Source: Deinococcus sp. AB2017081 (GTDB lineage Bacteria > Deinococcota > Deinococci > Deinococcales > Deinococcaceae). From it: DNA of 64,000 nt. Position 1 is the first letter of the stretch. Every line of letters starts with the position of its first letter. The position numbers were made by a program, and so were the translations under genes. Where the stretch lies: NCBI RefSeq assembly GCF_034440735.1, contig NZ_CP140098.1, forward strand, positions 1,419,501 to 1,483,500, in the 5' to 3' direction. The notes under the pieces were generated by a model. It was not told the origin of the DNA. It worked only from the letters and a program-made list of their open reading frames with translations, and ran no database searches. Below, piece by piece: positions 10,779 through 22,809 of this stretch.

Positions 10779-11963
10779 CTACTTGATGTTGCTGCTGACT
10801 TCCTTCAGTGCGCCGTCCAGGATCGTGCGGTAGTCGGGCGTGCGCTTCTGCACGCTCTGCGCGACCGCGCTGCCCCACGGCCCCCAGATCGCGCCCATCT
10901 GCGGCACGTTCGGCATGGGGGTGCCGGCCGAGATGGCCTTCCCGAAGCCCTGCACGATGGGGTTGCTCTTGAGTTTGGTGCGGGCCGCCAGGCTGACCGG
11001 AATACGCCCGCCCGCCTGGTTGAACGACGCCTGCGAGTCCTGCATGACCAGCATCTTGGCGAACTGTGCGGCCACTGTCTTGTTCTTGCCGTAGGCGTTC
11101 AGGATCACGCCCTGCACGCCCACGAAGGGCGACCACTTCGACGTCGCGCCGGGAGGGGTGGGCAAATTCGCGATGCCGTAGTCGATCCCGGCCTTGCGGA
11201 TGTCGCCCATGTCCCACGGGCCGGTGATCAGCATGCCCAGCCGGCCGTCCACGAAGGCCCCCTTGGCGGCGTCGGCAGTCACCCCTTCCGGCACGAGGTT
11301 GTACTTGTAGCGCAGGTCGTTCATGAGGCTCACGGCCTTCAGCGCCCCGGCGTTGCCGATGCCCACGTCCTTGACGTTCAGGGTGCCGCCATTGTTCTTG
11401 AAGATGTAGCTGCCGTAGGCGCTGAAGATCCCGTAGTTGGCATAGGCGTTGTTCAGGTCAACGAGGAAGCCGAACTTGCCATTTCCGGTGTTCGCCTGCG
11501 CCACCTTGATGAACTCGTCCCAGGTGGTCGGCGCGGTCTTCACGATCTTCTTGTTGTAGATCAGCGCGACGGACTCCGCGAACATGGGCAGGCCGAACAG
11601 TTTGCCGTTGTAGGTCATGGCGCTCACGGCAGTCTTGTCGAGATCCGTCTTGGAGGTCAGGTACTTGTCGAGCGGCTCGATCACGCCGGCCGACGCGAGC
11701 TGGCCCAGCCGATCCTGCGGCAGGGTCACGACCATGTCCGGCCCCTGACCCTTGGGCGCGGCCTGGAGCAGCTTGTCCGGGATCTGATCCAGGGGCAGGG
11801 CCACGATGTTCACCGTGTTGCCAGTGGCCTTCTGGAACGCGGCGGCCTGGGCGCGGATCCACGCGACCTCGGCGGCGTCCGTGAAGTGGTTCCACACGGT
11901 CAGCGTGGCGGCCGACGCCTGCGAGGCGAGCACGAGGGCGGTGATGGTCAGCAGTCTGTTCAT
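10779..11963 (-). CDS. Family-1 sugar-binding protein of an ABC transporter
   Basis: Exported solute-binding protein of 394 residues of the MalE type. The signal peptide is [18 protein letters not shown]. The mature part opens with [18 protein letters not shown], typical of family-1 binding proteins, and has the conserved [21 protein letters not shown] stretch near 242-262. It belongs to the maltose/galacto-oligosaccharide group. AGGAGG lies 4 nt before the ATG. It sits between GH42 and galT, so galactosides (lactose, galactan fragments) are the likely ligands. No MalF/MalG-type permease or MsmX-type ATPase gene is nearby, so it must use membrane components encoded elsewhere. Confidence 0.85.
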   Translation of the reverse strand: MNRLLTITALVLASQASAATLTVWNHFTDAAEVAWIRAQAAAFQKATGNTVNIVALPLDQIPDKLLQAAPKGQGPDMVVTLPQDRLGQLASAGVIEPLDKYLTSKTDLDKTAVSAMTYNGKLFGLPMFAESVALIYNKKIVKTAPTTWDEFIKVAQANTGNGKFGFLVDLNNAYANYGIFSAYGSYIFKNNGGTLNVKDVGIGNAGALKAVSLMNDLRYKYNLVPEGVTADAAKGAFVDGRLGMLITGPWDMGDIRKAGIDYGIANLPTPPGATSKWSPFVGVQGVILNAYGKNKTVAAQFAKMLVMQDSQASFNQAGGRIPVSLAARTKLKSNPIVQGFGKAISAGTPMPNVPQMGAIWGPWGSAVAQSVQKRTPDYRTILDGALKEVSSNIK

Positions 11964-12018
11964 GGTTCCTCCTGTAGGAAGCGGATGGGGGGCGGAAGGA
12001 TCGGGCGGGGCCGGAGGG

Positions 12019-14004
<1,986 letters not shown>

Positions 14005-14114
14005 GACACGCTCCAAGCACGGAGATGAGGATGACCGGACGCCGTCTTGGATGGCACCGGGGCAGTTGACGCGCAGTCGCGCCAGCAGGAATAGATGTGA
14101 CCGGAGGCTACCTA

Positions 14115-14130
14115 CTGTTACGGTTAACAG
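14115..14130. promoter_or_regulatory. Predicted LacI-type operator 1
   Basis: CTGTTACGGTTAACAG is a perfect 6-4-6 palindrome, extended by one A/T pair. It lies 111 nt upstream of the GH42 start and 225 nt upstream of the regulator start. Confidence 0.6.
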
Positions 14131-14293
14131 TTGTGTGCTGAGGCAGGATTCATAGGCGCTCGCGGCCTGGATGTGAACCGGCGCAGCGATACGCCGTGGG
14201 GCGTCAGATCACACATCGAATTCCAGATGGGCCGGAATCGCCAGGGGAGCTAGCGCTCCGGCTTCTACCAGTCATACCCTCATCACTGGCACT

Positions 14294-14321
14294 TTGGCAG
14301 CCGAGCTGTTAGCCTTAACAC
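14294..14321 (+). promoter_or_regulatory. Promoter with overlapping operator 2 of the lacI-type regulator
   Basis: -35 TTGGCA (14294-14299) and -10 TAACAC (14316-14321) are 16 nt apart. CTGTTAGCCTTAACAC (14306-14321), a near copy of operator 1, covers spacer and -10, so autorepression is predicted. Confidence 0.55.
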
Positions 14322-14354
14322 CTCGTTCCAGCATCCTCACAGGAGTCGCCTGTC

Positions 14355-15434
14355 ATGACCGATCGCAAGACCGTGACCCTCGCCGATGTGGCTGCCCTGG
14401 CTGACGTCTCACAGCAGACCGTGTCGCGCGTGGTGACTGGCTACGGGCAGGTCTCGCCCCGCACCCGCGCCCGCGTGCAGGCGGCACTGGCGGAACTGAA
14501 CTATGTGCCCAACCGCCTGGCGACCGGGCTGGCGCGGCAGCGCACCTACTCGGTCGGCTTCGCCACCGTCGACCTGTCGCTGCACGCGCCGTCGCAGCTG
14601 ACCGCCGGGATCGAGCATGCCGCCCGGCAGGCCGGGTACAGCCTGCTGGTGTCCATCGTCGCCGCGAACGGGCTGAGCGCCACCACGCACACCCTGCGCG
14701 GCCTGCGCGAGCGGCAGGTCGACGGCGTGCTGCTCAACGCCTCGCTGGACACTGCCGACGCGCTGGAGGTTCAGCGCCGCTTCCCCGGGCTCCCCTGCGT
14801 GTTCATGGACGTGGCGCCGGGCACGCCCGTTCCGGCCGCCCTGCTCGATCAGGTACACGGAGCGCGGCTGGCGGCCGAGCACCTGCTGGCACTCGGGCAT
14901 ACCCGGATCGCGTTCGTGGACGGCCCCCGGCACGCGGTCGTGGAGAACGCCCGGCATCAGGCGTGGCTGGGGACGCTGGGCGCGCGCGGCCTGCGCCCGG
15001 TGGCGACCGCCGAGGGGGACTGGAGTCCGGCCAGCGGCTACGCGGCCACACAGCACCTGCTCGCCGCCGGCGTGCCCTTCACGGCGGTGCTGGTCGCGAA
15101 CGACCAGATGGCGGTCGGCGTGCTGCGGGCTCTGTGGGAACGCGGCCTGAACGTCCCGGCCGACGTGTCGGTGGTCGGCTACGACGACACGCCGGAGAGC
15201 GCGCTGCTGATCCCGCCGCTGACCACGATCCGCCAGGATTTTCCGACGCTGGGTACCCGTGCCTTCGCGCACCTGCTGGAAGTGCTGGAGGGGGACGGGT
15301 CGCACACGCCGCAGGTACTGACGGTGCCCGAACTGGTCGTGCGGGCCAGCACCGCCCCGCCCTCTGGCGAGCGCCAGAGCGTGCAGACGGCACTGGACAC
15401 CCTGCGGGCGGCCCTGGCGGCCCGACAGGACTGA
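14355..15434 (+). CDS. LacI-family transcriptional regulator of the galactoside locus
   Basis: Repressor of 359 residues. The N-terminal helix-turn-helix [21 protein letters not shown] (about residues 7-27) and the hinge helix near [10 protein letters not shown] are clear. The periplasmic-binding-protein-like effector domain (residues ~62-340) has the [14 protein letters not shown] and [10 protein letters not shown] motifs. It is divergent from the GH42-binding protein-galT-galK operon and convergent with the second GH42 gene, separated by only 25 nt. The two palindromes in the shared intergenic region are its likely binding sites. The effector is probably galactose, lactose or allolactose-like, but that is inference from the neighbours. 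AGGAG lies 9 nt before the ATG. Confidence 0.9.
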   Translation: MTDRKTVTLADVAALADVSQQTVSRVVTGYGQVSPRTRARVQAALAELNYVPNRLATGLARQRTYSVGFATVDLSLHAPSQLTAGIEHAARQAGYSLLVSIVAANGLSATTHTLRGLRERQVDGVLLNASLDTADALEVQRRFPGLPCVFMDVAPGTPVPAALLDQVHGARLAAEHLLALGHTRIAFVDGPRHAVVENARHQAWLGTLGARGLRPVATAEGDWSPASGYAATQHLLAAGVPFTAVLVANDQMAVGVLRALWERGLNVPADVSVVGYDDTPESALLIPPLTTIRQDFPTLGTRAFAHLLEVLEGDGSHTPQVLTVPELVVRASTAPPSGERQSVQTALDTLRAALAARQD

Positions 15435-15459
15435 TCGGTGTGATCCCCGCAGGTCTGGG

Positions 15460-17463
<2,004 letters not shown>

Positions 17464-17543
17464 GCGTCATCCTTCCCCAGCACCCACATGAGAAGCGTGG
17501 GAACGGGCTCCCTGGACGACACCACGCCGGAAGGTACGGATGA

Positions 17544-17572
17544 CCCCCGGTGCCCGCTGGGCGCACCGGGGG
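17544..17572 (-). terminator. Terminator of the FKBP gene
   Basis: CCCCCGGTGC and GCACCGGGGG form a perfect 10-bp stem with a 9-nt loop, just after the FKBP stop read leftward. No T-run follows. Confidence 0.6.
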
Positions 17573-17588
17573 CCGCAGGGAGCCGGGT

Positions 17589-17918
17589 TCAGCCGACGTC
17601 CACGAGTTCCACGTCGAAGATCAGGGTCGCGCCGCCGGGGATCACCCCGGGGACGCCCGCCGCGCCGTACCCCAGGTGGGCCGGCACGGTGAGGCGCGCC
17701 TTGTCGCCCACGTTCAGCTGCGCGATGCCGTCGTCCCAGCCCTTGATGACGTACCCCACGCCCAGCGGAAACTCGATGGGCTGCCCACGGTCGCGGCTGG
17801 AGTCGAACTTCTGTCCGCTCTCTAGGGTACCGGTGTAGTGCACCTTGACCATCTTGCCGGCCTGGGCCGGAGCACCGTGGCCCTCATGATATTTCTCGAC
17901 CTTCAGTTCCTGCGTCAT
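17589..17918 (-). CDS. FKBP-type peptidyl-prolyl cis-trans isomerase
   Basis: Single-domain FKBP of 109 residues. Conserved pieces are VKVHYTGTLESGQKFDSS, the active-site FPLGVGYVIKGWDDGI, VGDKARLTVPAHLGYG and the final LIFDVELVDV. It speeds proline isomerisation during protein folding; there is no signal peptide, so it is cytoplasmic. The start at 17918 is set by TACCCT 7 nt upstream and gives the family's usual length. An in-frame extension to 17987 is discarded. Monocistronic, divergent from lepB. Confidence 0.92.
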   Translation of the reverse strand: MTQELKVEKYHEGHGAPAQAGKMVKVHYTGTLESGQKFDSSRDRGQPIEFPLGVGYVIKGWDDGIAQLNVGDKARLTVPAHLGYGAAGVPGVIPGGATLIFDVELVDVG

Positions 17919-17925
17919 GCGCGTC

Positions 17926-17931
17926 AGGGTA
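17926..17931 (-). promoter_or_regulatory. -10 element of the FKBP gene
   Basis: TACCCT on the minus strand, 7 nt before the ATG at 17918. Confidence 0.55.
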
Positions 17932-18006
17932 CGCCCTGTCCGGGCGAACCTCCCCGCACCCTGAAGCGACCATGAAGGTCTGCCCAAGGTGGTGTCCGGT
18001 GCCTGC

Positions 18007-18012
18007 TACCCT
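18007..18012 (+). promoter_or_regulatory. -10 element of lepB
   Basis: TACCCT, 8 nt before the ATG at 18021. Confidence 0.5.
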
Positions 18013-18020
18013 GGGCAGCC

Positions 18021-18614
18021 ATGAAGGCGTCGTCGGCTCAGTCCTCCTCCTCCGCCCTGGCACGGGCCTGGCGGACGTGGATCGTGGGGGCGCTGCTGCC
18101 GGTCTACCTGTTCACGACCTTCGTCGGCACCCTGGCCCGCGTGGACGGCGACTCGATGGATCCGACCCTGCACAGCGGAGACGTGCTGGTGCTCCTGAAG
18201 TACCCACGCTGGCAGCGGGCATGGGGCCTGGGCGGGGCGTATCCGCGCCGGGGCGACCTGCTCGTCTTCAAGGCGCCGGCCGACAGCCCGTATGCCTACG
18301 AGACCGTGTGGGGCGTGCGACACCGCCCCTACAACATCAAGCGGGTCGTCGCGCTGGCGGGGGACTCGGTCGCGGTGCAGGATGGCCGCGTGACTGTGAA
18401 CGGCCGGGCCCTGACCGAGGCCTACGCCAGCGAGGGCTTCGTGCAGGATCAGCCCGCCCAACGCGTGCCGCCGGCCAGCGTGTGGGTTCTGGGCGACAAC
18501 CGCCGCCTGGGCGAGAGTCTGGACAGCCGTGCGTACGGCCCCGTGCCCCTGCGGGACGTGGCGGGGCCGGCTGACCTGCGGCTGTGGCCACAGCCCGGGG
18601 TAGTGCGGCGCTGA
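18021..18614 (+). CDS. lepB: Signal peptidase I
   Basis: Membrane-bound serine protease of 197 residues that removes signal peptides from exported proteins. One N-terminal membrane span (about residues 20-40) precedes box B with the nucleophile S45 in GDSMDPTL. The general-base K107 is in NIKRVVAL, and the GDNR box lies near 158-163 (VLGDNRRLGES). Length and box order are those of short Gram-positive-type enzymes with a single N-terminal anchor. Monocistronic, with a strong inverted repeat 84 nt downstream. Confidence 0.93.
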   Translation: MKASSAQSSSSALARAWRTWIVGALLPVYLFTTFVGTLARVDGDSMDPTLHSGDVLVLLKYPRWQRAWGLGGAYPRRGDLLVFKAPADSPYAYETVWGVRHRPYNIKRVVALAGDSVAVQDGRVTVNGRALTEAYASEGFVQDQPAQRVPPASVWVLGDNRRLGESLDSRAYGPVPLRDVAGPADLRLWPQPGVVRR

Positions 18615-18697
18615 TGACCCGTGGCGGCCCGGAGCGGTCTGGCTGACGGCGGCACGATCGACAGGAGCTCCACACCGTCCCGGAAGACCACATGTCG

Positions 18698-18736
18698 CGT
18701 CAGGATCACGCACTGGCGGGCGGGGTGATCCTGACG
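18698..18736. terminator. Bidirectional terminator hairpin
   Basis: Perfect 12-bp inverted repeat CGTCAGGATCAC / GTGATCCTGACG around a 15-nt loop, in the 198-nt gap between the convergent lepB and lacI-type genes. No T-run on either side. Confidence 0.55.
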
Positions 18737-18812
18737 TGTCCGGGGCCTGGGTGCGTGACGGTACCGGGGCGATCCCGTCGGGGCTTACTGCGGCGTGATG
18801 GCGCTGTGAACC

Positions 18813-19862
18813 TCAGTGAGACGGGGCGTGGTGTGCCGGCGGGGCCGTCGACTCGCGGACGATCAGTTCCGTCGGGAACGGGGGGGGCATCGACACGGCG
18901 CGCCCCTCGGCCAGATCGACGAGCATGTGGATGGCCAGCGAGCCCATCTCGTGGAGGGGCTGGCGCACCGTGGTCAGGGCCGGACGCGTCTGGGCCGCGA
19001 TGGGGAAGTTGTCGAAGCCCACCACCGACACGTCGCGCGGCACGCTGAGGCCCAGATCCTGGGCCGCATGGATGGCCCCGACGGCCATGGCGTCACTCGA
19101 CGCGAAGATGGCCGTGGGCGGGCGGCGCAGGCCGAGCAGCACGCGGGTCGCCGCCTCCCCGCTCGCCTTGCGGTAATCGCCGTCCTGCACGTAGCTGCGC
19201 GGCACCTTCACATCCGCCTCGCGCAGGGCGTCATGGTACGCGCGCAGGCGTTCGGCGGCGTCGTCCCGGTCGCTGTCGGCCGAGTGTGCGCCCGTCAGCG
19301 GATCGACGCGGAACGCCAGGGCCCCGGTGATGATCGCGATCCGGGTGTGCCCCAGGCCGAGCAGGTGGGTCATCGCCTGGCGCGCGCCGCCGTAGTTGTC
19401 CACGCTCAGGGGCCGCGCACTCGGGCCGTCCACGCTGATCACATGCTCCGGCACCTGGCCAGCACCGAGGTGATCGTGATGGTCGGGCTGCACGAGCAGC
19501 GCTCCGACCGAGAGCCGGCCCATCACGGACAGGTCGCTGGCGGTGCGGGTGCCCCGCATCAGGACGGCCAGGTCGTAGTCCAGCCGTTCGGCCGCCTCGG
19601 CGGCGCCCATCAGCACCTCGCTCGCATAGGGCAGGTTGATCTGACGTGTCACCACGCTGAGGATGCGGCCCCGCCCGCCCGCCAGGGCCCTGGCCATCGG
19701 ATTGACGCGGTAGCCGGTCTGGGCAATGGCGTCCAGCACGCGCTGCCGGGTCTGCGGGCGGACGTTGGGCTTGTTGTTGATGACGTTCGAGACGGTCATG
19801 GCCGAGACCTGCGCCTGCTGGGCGACGTCCGCAATGGTGATGGGTCGGGGCAGCTGGGTCAC
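18813..19862 (-). CDS. LacI-family transcriptional regulator of the beta-glucoside locus
   Basis: Repressor of 349 residues with the helix-turn-helix ITIADVAQQAQVSAMTVSNVI at about residues 7-27. The sugar-binding core shows the FASSDAMAVGAIHAAQ and VVGFDNFPIAAQTRP motifs. The GTG at 19862 with AGGA 5 nt upstream is preferred over the in-frame ATG at 19952. The longer form would place its own promoter and operator inside the coding region and add 30 unlike residues before the HTH. It faces the binding-protein gene of the oligosaccharide transporter. TGTAGCGGTACA lies on its -10, so it should repress itself and the transporter. Confidence 0.9.
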   Translation of the reverse strand: MTQLPRPITIADVAQQAQVSAMTVSNVINNKPNVRPQTRQRVLDAIAQTGYRVNPMARALAGGRGRILSVVTRQINLPYASEVLMGAAEAAERLDYDLAVLMRGTRTASDLSVMGRLSVGALLVQPDHHDHLGAGQVPEHVISVDGPSARPLSVDNYGGARQAMTHLLGLGHTRIAIITGALAFRVDPLTGAHSADSDRDDAAERLRAYHDALREADVKVPRSYVQDGDYRKASGEAATRVLLGLRRPPTAIFASSDAMAVGAIHAAQDLGLSVPRDVSVVGFDNFPIAAQTRPALTTVRQPLHEMGSLAIHMLVDLAEGRAVSMPPPFPTELIVRESTAPPAHHAPSH

Positions 19863-19914
19863 GGGCGTCCTCGCTGGGCTCGGTGCAGTGGATGACTCTT
19901 TACTTTCCAGGTGT

Positions 19915-19926
19915 TGTAGCGGTACA
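19915..19926. promoter_or_regulatory. Operator 1 of the beta-glucoside LacI-type regulator
   Basis: TGTAGCGGTACA, a 4-4-4 palindrome with the central CG typical of LacI-family sites. It overlaps the -10 of the regulator promoter. Confidence 0.6.
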
Positions 19927-19952
19927 CTACTCCCGTACACACAATCCGTCAA
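19924..19952 (-). promoter_or_regulatory. Promoter of the beta-glucoside lacI-type gene
   Basis: -35 TTGACG (19947-19952) and -10 TAGTGT (19924-19929) with an ideal 17-nt spacer, 62 nt upstream of the GTG start. Confidence 0.7.
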
Positions 19953-20010
19953 TGGACACCTGTCCGTCTACCCCCACTGGTACGTAGCTTTTCGCCTCTG
20001 ACGTCTGGTT

Positions 20011-20022
20011 TTTAGCGGTACA
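20011..20022. promoter_or_regulatory. Operator 2 of the beta-glucoside LacI-type regulator
   Basis: TTTAGCGGTACA matches operator 1 at 11 of 12 positions and lies 28 nt before the binding-protein ATG. Confidence 0.55.
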
Positions 20023-20049
20023 AGTTTCGTGCTCCATCCGGAGGTTCCC

Positions 20050-21669
20050 ATGAAGACAGCCCTCGCCATCGCCGTGCTCGTCAGCGCCGCCCTGAGCAGC
20101 GCCGCCCAGGCCCAGAAGACCTTCACCGTCGTGCGGCCCACCCAGTGGGGCGCGCAGAACATGAACCCCTTCGCGCCGGGCGACCAGCGCCTCGGGGCCA
20201 CCGCCTCCACCATCTACGAATCGCTGTTCTTCGTGAACATGCTCGACGGCAAGGTGACCGAGGTGCTCGGCACCAAGTACGCGTGGAGCAAGGACAACCG
20301 CACCCTGACCATCACCACCCGCTCCGGCGCGAAGTGGTCGGACGGCACGGCCTTCACCGCGAAGGACGCCGCCTTCACCTTCAACTACATCAAGCAGTAC
20401 CCGGCGCTCGACACCTCCGCGCTGTGGAAGAACGGGCTCGCCTCGGCCAAGGCGACCAACGACACCACCCTGGTGCTGACCTTCGACCGCTCGAACACCC
20501 CGATCTTCATGGACATCGCCAACGTCCTGATCGTGCCCGAGCACATCTGGAGCAAGATCACGACCCCGCTGACCGAGGCCAACGCCAAGCCGGTCGGCAC
20601 CGGGCCCTTCGTCTTCGACCAGTACAGCCAGCAGGCGGTGCGGGTGGTCAAGAACCCCAACTACTGGATGAAGGACAAGCCCGCCATCGACGCGGTCGTG
20701 TGGGTGTCCACCAACAGCAACGACGCCGCGCAGCTCAAGCTGATGAAGGGCGAGGCCGACTTCGGGTACATCGGCCTGGCCGATCCCATCGGCGGCTTCC
20801 AGAAGAAGGGCCCCAACAACGCCTTCTACTGGCCGGTGGACAACAACAACTACCTGTACTTCAACACCGCCAAGGCCCCCTTCAACGACGCCGCGTTCCG
20901 CCGCGGACTGTCGCAGGCCGTGAACACCCAGGACGTCGCCCTCAAGGCGTACTCGGGCGTCGCCAAGGGCGCGCACTCCAGCGGCATCATCCCCGCGCAG
21001 CTCAAGTCGTGGCTGCCGGCCGGCGTGAACTCGCTGAAGTTCGACCCCGTCGCTGCCGACAAGGCCCTGACCGCCGCCGGGTATAAGAAGGACGCCACCG
21101 GCAAACGCCTGGGCAAGGACGGCAAGCCGCTGCCCGCCTTCAAGATCCTGGTGGGCGCGGGCTGGACCGACTTCATCACCATGGCCACCACCATCGGCGA
21201 GAACCTCAAGAAGGTCGGGATCAACACCAGCGTCGACCAGCAGCAGTGGAGCTCCTACGCCGGCGGCCTGCAGTCGGGAACGTACGACATGGGGATCAGC
21301 TGGGGCTGGGGCAACGGCCCCACGCCGTACCTGCTGTACTACAAGAGCTTCGACCCGGACTTCAGCGCTCCCGTCGGTAAGACCGCGCCGTCGAACCTCT
21401 CGCGCTACACCAACCCTGTCATCACCAAGGCGCTCGAGACGTACCGCAGCAGCAGCGACGCCGCCGTGCAGAAGAAGGCCATCGGCGACATCGTGAAGGT
21501 CGTCATGCAGGACATGCCCTTCCTGCCCCTGACGGATCGCAGCGAGTTCGCGAACTTCAACACCAGCAAGTTCACGAACTTCCCCAGCGCGCAGAACCCG
21601 TACAACTACGGCAACCCGGACGACTCGACCGGCGCGCGCCTGATGTACCTGAACGTCAAGCCCAAGTAA
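20050..21669 (+). CDS. Family-5 extracellular solute-binding protein
   Basis: Large ABC-transporter binding protein of 539 residues (DppA/OppA fold). The signal peptide is MKTALAIAVLVSAALSSAAQA. The mature protein shows FTAKDAAFTFNYIKQYP and GTGPFVFDQYS, standard for family 5. The fold binds peptides or, in several thermophiles, beta-linked oligosaccharides. With a GH3 beta-glucosidase downstream and a LacI-type regulator upstream, an oligosaccharide such as cellobiose or gentiobiose is the better guess here. GGAGG lies 5 nt before the ATG at 20050. It is followed by a hairpin terminator and then by the permease genes. Confidence 0.88.
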   Translation: MKTALAIAVLVSAALSSAAQAQKTFTVVRPTQWGAQNMNPFAPGDQRLGATASTIYESLFFVNMLDGKVTEVLGTKYAWSKDNRTLTITTRSGAKWSDGTAFTAKDAAFTFNYIKQYPALDTSALWKNGLASAKATNDTTLVLTFDRSNTPIFMDIANVLIVPEHIWSKITTPLTEANAKPVGTGPFVFDQYSQQAVRVVKNPNYWMKDKPAIDAVVWVSTNSNDAAQLKLMKGEADFGYIGLADPIGGFQKKGPNNAFYWPVDNNNYLYFNTAKAPFNDAAFRRGLSQAVNTQDVALKAYSGVAKGAHSSGIIPAQLKSWLPAGVNSLKFDPVAADKALTAAGYKKDATGKRLGKDGKPLPAFKILVGAGWTDFITMATTIGENLKKVGINTSVDQQQWSSYAGGLQSGTYDMGISWGWGNGPTPYLLYYKSFDPDFSAPVGKTAPSNLSRYTNPVITKALETYRSSSDAAVQKKAIGDIVKVVMQDMPFLPLTDRSEFANFNTSKFTNFPSAQNPYNYGNPDDSTGARLMYLNVKPK

Positions 21670-21720
21670 CCGTGCCGCGCACGACGCGCGCGGCGGTCTC
21701 GGGGTCATAGGGTCAAACCG

Positions 21721-21768
21721 TCTAACCGCAGAAGCGTGGCGCTGACCACTCCGCTGCGGTTAGATTTT
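21721..21768 (+). terminator. Intrinsic terminator/attenuator between binding protein and permease
   Basis: Perfect 11-bp stem TCTAACCGCAG / CTGCGGTTAGA, with an inner GTGG/CCAC stem, followed directly by TTTT. It should make the binding-protein mRNA more abundant than the permease mRNA. Confidence 0.75.
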
Positions 21769-21822
21769 CAGCTCCTTCAGACTGGTAGACCGTTCGACCG
21801 TGTGACGCACCGGAGGTGCACA

Positions 21823-22809
21823 ATGGCCTACATCCTGCGCAAGCTGGGCTTCCTGATCTTCACGCTGTGGGTGGCTGCCACCCTGAACTTCGTGCTGCCG
21901 CGCCTCGTGCCGGGCGACCCGGTGGGGGCCATGCTGGCCAAATACCAGGGCAAGCTGGATCCGTCGGCCGTGGACGCGCTGCGTCTCGCGTACGGCCTGA
22001 CCGACCAGGGCAGTCCGCTGCAGCAGTACGTCACGTACCTGGGCAACCTGCTCCAGGGCGATTTCGGGCGCTCGATCAGCCAGTTCCCCACGCCCGTCAT
22101 GGACATCGTGCGCATGGCCGCGCCGTGGACGATCGGGTTGGTCGGCGTGACGACCGTGCTGGCCTTCCTGCTCGGCAGCGCGCTGGGCGTGTACAGCGCG
22201 TGGCGGCGCGGCACCCCCCTGGCCGACGCCATGCCGCCCATCGCCCTGTTCCTGAATTCCATGCCGTACATGTTCGTGGGGCTGGGCCTGCTGTACCTGC
22301 TGGCCTTCAAATCGAGCGTGTTTCCCCTCGGCAACGCCCTCGACCCCTTCCTCAAGACGTGGTCGCCGGAGTGGTGGTCGAGCATGCTGCGCCACGCCGT
22401 GCTGCCCGCCCTGACGCTGCTGGTCGTGTCGGCCGGCGGGTGGCTGATCACCATGCGCAACAACGTCATGAGCGTCATGGGCGAGGACTACATCGCCTTC
22501 GCGCGCGCCAAGGGCCTGACCGAGAAGCGGCTGCTGCACCGCTACGTGCTGCGCAACGCCCTGCTGCCGAGCTTCACGGCCTTCGGCATGGCCATGGGCT
22601 TCGTGGTGGGCGGCGCGATCCTCATGGAGGTCGTGTTCTCGTACCCGGGGCTGGGCCTGCAGCTCAACAACGCCGTGACGACGCTGGACTACCCCCTGAT
22701 GCAGGCGCTGTTCTTCTTCATCGCGCTGGCGGTGCTGCTCGCCAACTTCATCGTGGACCTGCTGTACGTGTACGTCGATCCGCGCGTGCGTGACGGGAAG
22801 GGCACGTGA
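21823..22809 (+). CDS. ABC transporter permease, DppB type
   Basis: Inner-membrane permease of 328 residues, the first of the two transmembrane subunits of a peptide/oligosaccharide importer. The N-terminus MAYILRKLGFLIFTLWVAAT and the LVPGDPVGAM segment are characteristic of DppB. The EAA-like loop AFARAKGLTEKRLLHRYVLRNALLP lies near residues 225-250 and contacts the ATPase. About six membrane spans. GGAGG lies 7 nt before the ATG; an in-frame start at 21736 would read through the attenuator and is rejected. Its TGA overlaps the GTG of the next gene. Confidence 0.9.
   Translation: MAYILRKLGFLIFTLWVAATLNFVLPRLVPGDPVGAMLAKYQGKLDPSAVDALRLAYGLTDQGSPLQQYVTYLGNLLQGDFGRSISQFPTPVMDIVRMAAPWTIGLVGVTTVLAFLLGSALGVYSAWRRGTPLADAMPPIALFLNSMPYMFVGLGLLYLLAFKSSVFPLGNALDPFLKTWSPEWWSSMLRHAVLPALTLLVVSAGGWLITMRNNVMSVMGEDYIAFARAKGLTEKRLLHRYVLRNALLPSFTAFGMAMGFVVGGAILMEVVFSYPGLGLQLNNAVTTLDYPLMQALFFFIALAVLLANFIVDLLYVYVDPRVRDGKGT

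Larger units (their letters stand above)
14005..14354. other. 350-bp divergent control region between GH42 and lacI-type gene
   Basis: Non-coding. It contains two copies of a CTGTTA-N4-TAACA(G) palindrome (14115-14130 and 14306-14321). The rightward promoter TTGGCA (14294-14299)-16 nt-TAACAC (14316-14321) for the regulator is also here. The middle holds short self-complementary pieces (e.g. GAGCTAGCGCTC near 14248-14259) but no gene. Confidence 0.6.

Noticed and set aside
18698..18736. End of an insertion sequence, from the 12-bp perfect inverted repeat
   Set aside because: Short loop, position between two convergent stops and no internal coding; a terminator is simpler.
18813..19952. LacI-type gene starting at the ATG at 19952
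   Set aside because: The promoter -35 and -10 and an operator lie inside the extra 90 nt, and the added residues do not resemble a LacI N-terminus; the GTG at 19862 with AGGA is preferred.
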